Source: Thiotrichales bacterium HSG1 (GTDB lineage: Bacteria; Pseudomonadota; Gammaproteobacteria; Beggiatoales; Beggiatoaceae). Taken from it: DNA of 19,609 nt. The stretch lies in NCBI GenBank assembly GCA_030378125.1, contig JAUCGN010000009.1, positions 1 to 19,609 of the forward strand. The letters are read 5' to 3'. The notes under the pieces were generated by a model. It saw nothing but the letters and a program-made list of their open reading frames with translations. It had not been told where the DNA came from and did no database searches. Positions 15,191 to 19,609 of the stretch are shown piece by piece. How positions within the stretch are numbered: position 1 is the stretch's first letter; each line of letters begins with the position of its first letter. Position numbers and translations under genes: made by a program.

Positions 15191-15218
15191 TACCACTACC
15201 TATTTTAGGATTACCAAA

Positions 15219-16679
15219 TTATCTTCTCCAAAATGCTGGAGTTAATAGAACTAGCAGGGTAAAAATTTCCAATCTAGCCAATAACATGGTGAAACTTAAA
15301 ATCCACAAACCAGCATTTCCTATTTCTCCGTAATGTTCAGTAACATCTCCCAATCCGGGTCCAGTCATATTTAAAGTTGCCGCAATACCAGAAAAAGCAG
15401 TCATAGCGTCTGCACCAGTCGCCATAAACAAAATAGACAAAAATACATAACTAAATATATATAAAAAGGTAAATCCCCACACTGCTTGCGATACACTGTC
15501 CGGAATTTTTTTATTATCAATCTTCACCATGATTACAGCATTAGTATGAATTAAACGCATAATTTCTCTTATTGCCTGTTTATACAATAAAATAAATCTA
15601 ATTACCCTAAAACCTCCAGCCGTTGAGCCAACACAACCTCCAATAAAACCACTACCTAAAATTAAAATTGGTAAAAATAATGGCCAAGTACTGAAATCAT
15701 CAATGGCATAACCGGTACTACTAATAATTGAAATGACCTCAAAACTACCGTAACGCAATGCTGACCAAAAACTATGATGTTTAGTATCTTCACTGTGCAA
15801 CATCAAGGTTATAACAGTAACTACTATTAAAAATAAAACGATATAAATAAAAACTCGACCCTGTACGTCTCGCCAATAATAACCCAAATCTAATTTATTC
15901 CAAGCTACAAAATGAACGGTAAAATTAAGGCTCCCCAAAATTATAAAAAACATGGCAATACCTTCTATTACTGGACTTTTAAAATAGCCTAAACTTTCAT
16001 CATGGGTAGAAAAACCTCCAGTGGCAATGGTAGAGTAGCTATGACCTATCGCATCAAATAAGCTCATACCTGCTAACCAGTAAGATAAAGCACAAGCAAT
16101 AGTCAGAATAATATAGATATATAGTAAAGTTTTAGCGGTATTTTCCAAACGAGGAGTGAATTTTTCATCTCGCATGGGGCCGGGAGTTTCAGCCCGATAT
16201 AGTTGCATTCCACCAATTCCTAACATGGGCAAAACTGCAACTGCTAACACGATAATTCCAAGCCCACCTAACCATTGCAACTGTTGACGATAATACAGTA
16301 TAGATTGTGGCAAGTCATCTATATGCTTAATAACTGTTGCACCAGTTGTAGTAAATCCAGAAACTGACTCAAAAACGGCTTGAGCAATAGTTAAATCCAT
16401 GTCTGATAAGAATAAAAATGGCAATGCACCAACTACACTTAGCACAGTCCAAAATATTGCTGTGATTAAAAATCCATCATGTAAATGTAGTTCTTTTTTG
16501 GCTTTTCTAGCTGGGAGCCAAAGTAATACACCAATGGTAAACATAACACAAAAAGCAATGATAAATGCTGTTAATCCATCATCTTGATACCAAAGAGACA
16601 CACAAATGGGTGGCAATAGAGTGATGCTGAAGGATATTATTAATAAACCTAAAATACGTTGAGTAACAGAGAGGTGCAT
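15219..16679 (-). CDS. trkH: Trk-type potassium uptake protein TrkH
   Basis: TrkH is the membrane-embedded K+ channel-like subunit of the Trk system, normally gated by the NAD/ATP-binding protein TrkA. The 486-residue protein has the four-fold loop arrangement with pore motifs SGFTTTGAT (~107-115), STIATGGFST (~216-225), ISSTGYAI (~319-326) and NMTGPGLGDV (~437-446). The selectivity-filter glycines of each loop are present. The GGCVGSTAGGFRVIR stretch typical of the gating loop follows the third pore. Length is normal. Its ATG overlaps the ccmA stop by one base (TAATG), so it is probably translated after ccmA. trkA is not in the window. Confidence 0.96.
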   Translation of the reverse strand: MHLSVTQRILGLLIISFSITLLPPICVSLWYQDDGLTAFIIAFCVMFTIGVLLWLPARKAKKELHLHDGFLITAIFWTVLSVVGALPFLFLSDMDLTIAQAVFESVSGFTTTGATVIKHIDDLPQSILYYRQQLQWLGGLGIIVLAVAVLPMLGIGGMQLYRAETPGPMRDEKFTPRLENTAKTLLYIYIILTIACALSYWLAGMSLFDAIGHSYSTIATGGFSTHDESLGYFKSPVIEGIAMFFIILGSLNFTVHFVAWNKLDLGYYWRDVQGRVFIYIVLFLIVVTVITLMLHSEDTKHHSFWSALRYGSFEVISIISSTGYAIDDFSTWPLFLPILILGSGFIGGCVGSTAGGFRVIRFILLYKQAIREIMRLIHTNAVIMVKIDNKKIPDSVSQAVWGFTFLYIFSYVFLSILFMATGADAMTAFSGIAATLNMTGPGLGDVTEHYGEIGNAGLWILSFTMLLARLEIFTLLVLLTPAFWRR

Positions 16680-17314
16680 TACCAGTTACCAATTTGTAAG
16701 GAGCTTATACGGTTACAATTGATAGAATGATGTGAGGTAAGGATTGCCATACCACCTTGCTTGGCATGTTTTTCCAACCAATTTTCCAGCATTTTTATAG
16801 CTGTTTTATCAAGTGCTGTGAATGGTTCATCTAGTATCCACAGTGCTGTTTTACTAACTAATAAACGGGCTAAAGCAACTCTACGTTGTTGACCGGCGGA
16901 TAGGGTATGAGTTGGAACATCTTCAAACCCATATAACCCAACTTGATCTAATGCATTGTTGAGTTCAATATTAATTGGTTGTTTACTTAAAGATCGCGCT
17001 ATGGCTAAATTTTCCAGAGGAGTTAGCTCTCCTTTTATTCCCGGATGATGACCAATATAGGCTAAATCTGCCCAATATTCTTCTTGAACTTTTTGAATAT
17101 CCTCATTATTCCAATATACAAAGCCTTCTGTGGGTAGAGTTAAACCACATAATATACGCAGCAAACTGGTTTTACCACTACCGTTATGACCTTCTACTTG
17201 TAGCAACTCACCAGTGGACAGACTAAAGTTTAAGTCGTTAAACAATACTCGGTCATCCCGAATACATTGTAAGTTTTCAATTTTAATGTTATTAATTAGT
17301 GAGGTATTTGACAT
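16679..17314 (-). CDS. ccmA: Cytochrome c biogenesis ABC ATPase CcmA
   Basis: CcmA is the ATPase of CcmABCD, which releases haem-loaded CcmE during System I cytochrome c maturation. The 211-residue protein is a single nucleotide-binding domain: Walker A GHNGSGKTS (42-50), signature LSAGQQRR (138-145), Walker B LWILDEP (158-164) and the switch His in TSHH (~195). CcmA-specific features are its short length, the ENLQCIRDDRVLF start and the LxIGHxPGIKGELTPLENL stretch. Normally ccmB follows directly; here trkH does, overlapping by one base. An AAGAG about 14 bases ahead is a weak ribosome binding site. Confidence 0.9.
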   Translation of the reverse strand: MSNTSLINNIKIENLQCIRDDRVLFNDLNFSLSTGELLQVEGHNGSGKTSLLRILCGLTLPTEGFVYWNNEDIQKVQEEYWADLAYIGHHPGIKGELTPLENLAIARSLSKQPINIELNNALDQVGLYGFEDVPTHTLSAGQQRRVALARLLVSKTALWILDEPFTALDKTAIKMLENWLEKHAKQGGMAILTSHHSINCNRISSLQIGNW

Positions 17315-17532
17315 TTAATATGATTCAACTCTTAGTTATTCACATTTAGCGAAAAGTAATATATCAAAAAATTCAACATGAAACAATCAAAAAAATTCAT
17401 AAAAAATATCCAATTGCTTGCCAATATTGATTATGAAGTTTCATAAAAATATTTTTGTCTAGGGGTGTTAGATTATGGTCATTATATATTGCACATGGGA
17501 ATAACTTAAACTTGAGTATATTCCATATAGGT

Positions 17533-17546
17533 GTCGGATTACGCTA
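17533..17546. repeat. Fragment resembling a common intergenic palindromic repeat
   Basis: GTCGGATTACGCTA matches one arm of the palindromic GTCGGATTACGCTACGCTAATCC-type intergenic repeat found in many proteobacteria, from memory. The second arm is missing (CCTAGGTTC follows), so it would be a degraded copy. It lies in the 260-base gap between the lipase gene and ccmA, where nothing else was seen. Confidence 0.25.
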
Positions 17547-17574
17547 CCTAGGTTCAATACCACATTAAGTATAT

Positions 17575-18411
17575 TTACAACAACCGCTCGAGACGTGCTA
17601 CATAATTGACTGGTGTGTGATCGGCAAAATGTTCTGGTGGATCAAACCAACGTCTATAATCACCGATATTTTTTATATCTAAACTATCTCGATCCTTTGT
17701 AATAAAATCTTGGCTGGGATTGACTAACATCAGGTTATCACCAGTTATATAATGTAATTCTCCAACATGGGAAAAATCAAATAATCCATCTGGTGGAATA
17801 AAAGTGATAGCATCGCGATGGTTTACAACTCGATAAACATTTACCGCAATCAAACTTTGAGCAAAATGGCTATTTCCCACCCGTGGAGAACCAAATGTGT
17901 AAGTGGCGGCTGGTGGTTTTTTAGATGCTGCTAAAGTAGCTAAAGCTGCTCCCATACTGTGACCGGTGTAGAAAATTGGTACCTTTAAAATTTCCAAATA
18001 ACTTGCTACCTCATCCCAAACTTTCTCAAGAGCCTCTTTAAACCCCTGATGCACCATTCCACCATGAGGCCATCTAGTCAGTACGGTATTTAAGTTAGAT
18101 AACCAATCTTGAATTTCATGGCTACCTCGAAATACCAAAATTGCAAAATCATCAGATTCAATCACACTGCATTGCGTATTGGAATTATCAAAAAATTTAG
18201 TCTCTTCTAATTGTACCGAATTAAGAATTTTACGCCGGATCGAAAATTTTTTTTGATAAATTAAACGGGACAGTTCTGCCATCCATACAGCATTAATTTT
18301 ATTATAATTTTTAAATTTAAGTTGTATTTTTGGATATTCACCAGAAAAATACTGGGTATTTTCATCGGGAGTGAATAAAGCCTGCCAACTGTTATTGAAA
18401 TTAGTAGCCAT
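17575..18411 (-). CDS. Class 3 (Rhizomucor-type) lipase family protein
   Basis: This 278-residue alpha/beta hydrolase hydrolyses ester bonds, probably of acylglycerols or other lipids; the substrate is unknown. The oxyanion and core motifs are AILVFRGSHEIQDWLSNL (~90-107) and VHQGFKEAL. The nucleophile elbow is TGHSMGAAL with S152, then YTFGSPRVGN, the acid NHRDAITFIPP (D200) and the terminal His in FADHTPVNY (H265), giving a complete Ser-Asp-His triad. There is no signal peptide or membrane span, so it appears cytoplasmic. Its ATG lies 11 bases inside the end of the upstream ypjD/ccsA-like gene, indicating coupled translation. Confidence 0.92.
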   Translation of the reverse strand: MATNFNNSWQALFTPDENTQYFSGEYPKIQLKFKNYNKINAVWMAELSRLIYQKKFSIRRKILNSVQLEETKFFDNSNTQCSVIESDDFAILVFRGSHEIQDWLSNLNTVLTRWPHGGMVHQGFKEALEKVWDEVASYLEILKVPIFYTGHSMGAALATLAASKKPPAATYTFGSPRVGNSHFAQSLIAVNVYRVVNHRDAITFIPPDGLFDFSHVGELHYITGDNLMLVNPSQDFITKDRDSLDIKNIGDYRRWFDPPEHFADHTPVNYVARLERLL

Positions 18412-19189
18412 TGTGTAAAATTAATTCCAGTACCATTTTGCTACCAAAATAAGCCAACACTAGCACCAAAAAACCTCCAATAGTCCAACGTATTACAGTT
18501 TTACTTCGCCACCCGTAATGCCAATGTCCCCACAATAATACCGCAAACACCAACCAAGCAATTATTGATAAGGTGGTTTTATGAACTAAATGTTGAGCAA
18601 AGATATCTTGTAAAAAAAATATTCCGCTTAATAAACTAAAACTCAAGAATATAAAACCAACACTAATTATTTGAAATAACAGAGTTTCCATCACTTGTAA
18701 TGGTGGCAACTTTTTTAATACCCAACCAGGATGTTTGTGGTGTAAATGGTGATCTTGCAAGGCTAAGAATGCCGCTTGAATAGCAGAAATTGTTAACAAA
18801 CTATATGCAATTATGGACAGCAAAACATGTAACGTTACTCCAAATTGAGTATCGGAAGATAAAATTCTTTCAGTAGGAAAGTAACTTTCTAGTCCTATGG
18901 TCAATGCTGCTATTGGAAATAATATAATTATCAAATTTCCTACAGGTTGACGTAAAACACTTAACAATAACAGTATCGCAATAACCCACGCTATCATAGA
19001 AGCTGCATTAAAAAAACCTAAATTTAGACCGATTGGTGTTACCATACTTTGTTGTAACACCATTGCATGAAAAATTATGGCCAGTCCTCCAAATAAAAAT
19101 ATAAAATTTTTAGAGGTAATTTGGTAAATTTTAAAAAATGAAGCCAAAAGATAGAAAAAAATTGCACCAAATATGTTCACTGTTTCCAT
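18401..19189 (-). CDS. ypjD: YpjD/CcsA-family inner-membrane protein
   Basis: This is a 262-residue protein with about eight membrane spans from the cytochrome c assembly (CcsA/CcmC/HemX-like) superfamily. It matches the YpjD group: LGFFNAASMIAWVIAILLLL, then LHVLLSIIAYSLLTISAIQAAFLA, then SGIFF with the conserved HLVHKT stretch, and the C-terminal GHWHYGWR. H121 and H203 are likely haem-ligand positions; the extended tryptophan-rich WWD motif of true CcsA is not seen. In E. coli ypjD sits by ffh, which is not visible here. The exact function of YpjD is not settled. It overlaps the lipase gene by 11 bases. Confidence 0.85.
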   Translation of the reverse strand: METVNIFGAIFFYLLASFFKIYQITSKNFIFLFGGLAIIFHAMVLQQSMVTPIGLNLGFFNAASMIAWVIAILLLLSVLRQPVGNLIIILFPIAALTIGLESYFPTERILSSDTQFGVTLHVLLSIIAYSLLTISAIQAAFLALQDHHLHHKHPGWVLKKLPPLQVMETLLFQIISVGFIFLSFSLLSGIFFLQDIFAQHLVHKTTLSIIAWLVFAVLLWGHWHYGWRSKTVIRWTIGGFLVLVLAYFGSKMVLELILHNGY

Positions 19190-19270
19190 AATGTAATTAC
19201 CAATTAAAACGAATTTAAAGCAACCTTAATCTAAAAAATTATTTTTTGGCTTGAAATTAAACTATAAACT

Positions 19271-19300
19271 ATAATATAATCACGAGCGGTAGGAATCCAA
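19271..19300 (-). promoter_or_regulatory. Possible promoter for ypjD-lipase
   Basis: Read on the minus strand, TTGGAT (complement of 19295-19300) and TATTAT (complement of 19271-19276) are 18 bases apart, about 80 bases upstream of the ypjD ATG at 19189. Both boxes are near consensus in an AT-rich gap, so chance occurrence is possible. Confidence 0.35.
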
Positions 19301-19327
19301 ATTTTATTGAGATTAAAGCACCAATAT

Positions 19328-19609
19328 CTATAGTAAATGGGATACGATCCCATCAGCTAGTTTGGGTTCAAACCAGGTTGATTTAGGAGGCATTATCTGT
19401 TCGGCATCGGCAACTGCCATTAGCTGTTGCATACTGGTTGGGTACAGTGAAAAAGCTATTTTCATTTCACCACTGTCAACTCGTTTTTCCAATTCGGTCA
19501 AACCACGAATACCGCCAACGAAATCAATTCTTTTGACGATAATATCACTAAATAATGTTTGAGTATTTTGATGATTTGGAGCAATTTTCAATAGTTTTTG
19601 ATACATTTT
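19328..19609 (-). CDS. DUF1015 family protein, C-terminal end (gene runs out of the window)
   Basis: The frame is open to the right edge of the window (AAA at 19607-19609), so only the last 93 or so codons are seen; an internal Met at 19606 is unlikely to be the start. The segment FVGGIRGLTELEKRV, then MKIAFSLYPTSMQQLMAVADAEQIMPPKSTWFEPKL, is the conserved C-terminus of DUF1015 proteins, including the MPPKSTWFEPK signature. Full-length members are about 400 residues; their function is unknown. The gene ends 138 bases upstream of the ypjD start on the same strand, so co-transcription is possible. Confidence 0.88.
   Translation of the reverse strand, partial: KMYQKLLKIAPNHQNTQTLFSDIIVKRIDFVGGIRGLTELEKRVDSGEMKIAFSLYPTSMQQLMAVADAEQIMPPKSTWFEPKLADGIVSHLL

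Larger units (their letters stand above)
14758..15218. other. Intergenic region between the giant sensor gene and trkH
   Basis: This 461-base stretch contains no supported gene. It holds the promoter region of the giant sensor (AGG about 11 bases before its ATG, no convincing -35/-10 pair seen), the inverted-repeat element 14817-15013, a hairpin GGACTATC/GGTAGTCC at 15107-15133 and the second copy of the short dispersed repeat at 15169-15190. Confidence 0.55.

Noticed and set aside
17379..17447. Plus-strand 22-codon ORF in the ccmA-lipase gap
   Set aside because: No ribosome binding site, and composition is that of random AT-rich DNA.
19362..19562. Plus-strand ORF antisense to the DUF1015 gene
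   Set aside because: Shadow of a frame carrying the conserved MPPKSTWFEPK signature.

Overview
The window is AT-rich double-stranded chromosomal DNA from a Gram-negative bacterium. TolQ, TrkH, a System-I CcmA and a YpjD-type protein next to each other are gammaproteobacterial in flavour. A secreted caspase, a very large propeller sensor, palindromic intergenic repeats and IS200-type debris recall large sulphur-oxidising Thiotrichales (Beggiatoa-like). That placement is inference; there is no rRNA or other marker here. No tRNA, rRNA or CRISPR array was found.

Layout. (1) 1-2060: the 3' end of uvrC (+) converges on an orphan tolQ (-), with a ~130-bp imperfect palindrome between them. (2) 2100-2860: accessory debris on the minus strand. 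It holds a small membrane-protein-like ORF broken by a TGA, a BrnA/CopG-type antitoxin, and an IS200-type transposase start fused in frame to a possible toxin tail, next to an IS605-style hairpin. (3) 2945-6035: a chemotaxis operon cheY-cheA-cheW (+) behind a good sigma-70-like promoter. (4) 6113-6634: moaB (-), with a strong terminator. (5) 6980-9236: a three-gene cassette (+): secreted caspase-like protease, ECF-type sigma factor with two region-4-like segments, and a single-pass membrane protein in the anti-sigma position. A repeat-rich intergenic region precedes it. (6) 9274-14757: a 1827-residue minus-strand protein. From the N-terminus it has a signal peptide, about 14 propeller blades, a Y_Y_Y domain, one membrane span, histidine kinase, receiver, two PAS domains and a class III adenylate cyclase. 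(7) 14758-15218: intergenic DNA with a ~197-bp inverted-repeat element. (8) 15219-17314: ccmA-trkH, overlapping by one base, without ccmB. (9) 17575-19189: ypjD/ccsA-like gene overlapping a class 3 lipase gene. (10) 19328-end: the C-terminus of a DUF1015 protein.

The window is dominated by signal transduction: chemotaxis, a phosphorelay that may end in cAMP, and an extracytoplasmic sigma pathway that may include a protease. The most likely undescribed system is the caspase / double-region-4 sigma / membrane-protein operon. The giant sensor-cyclase beside it is the second candidate.
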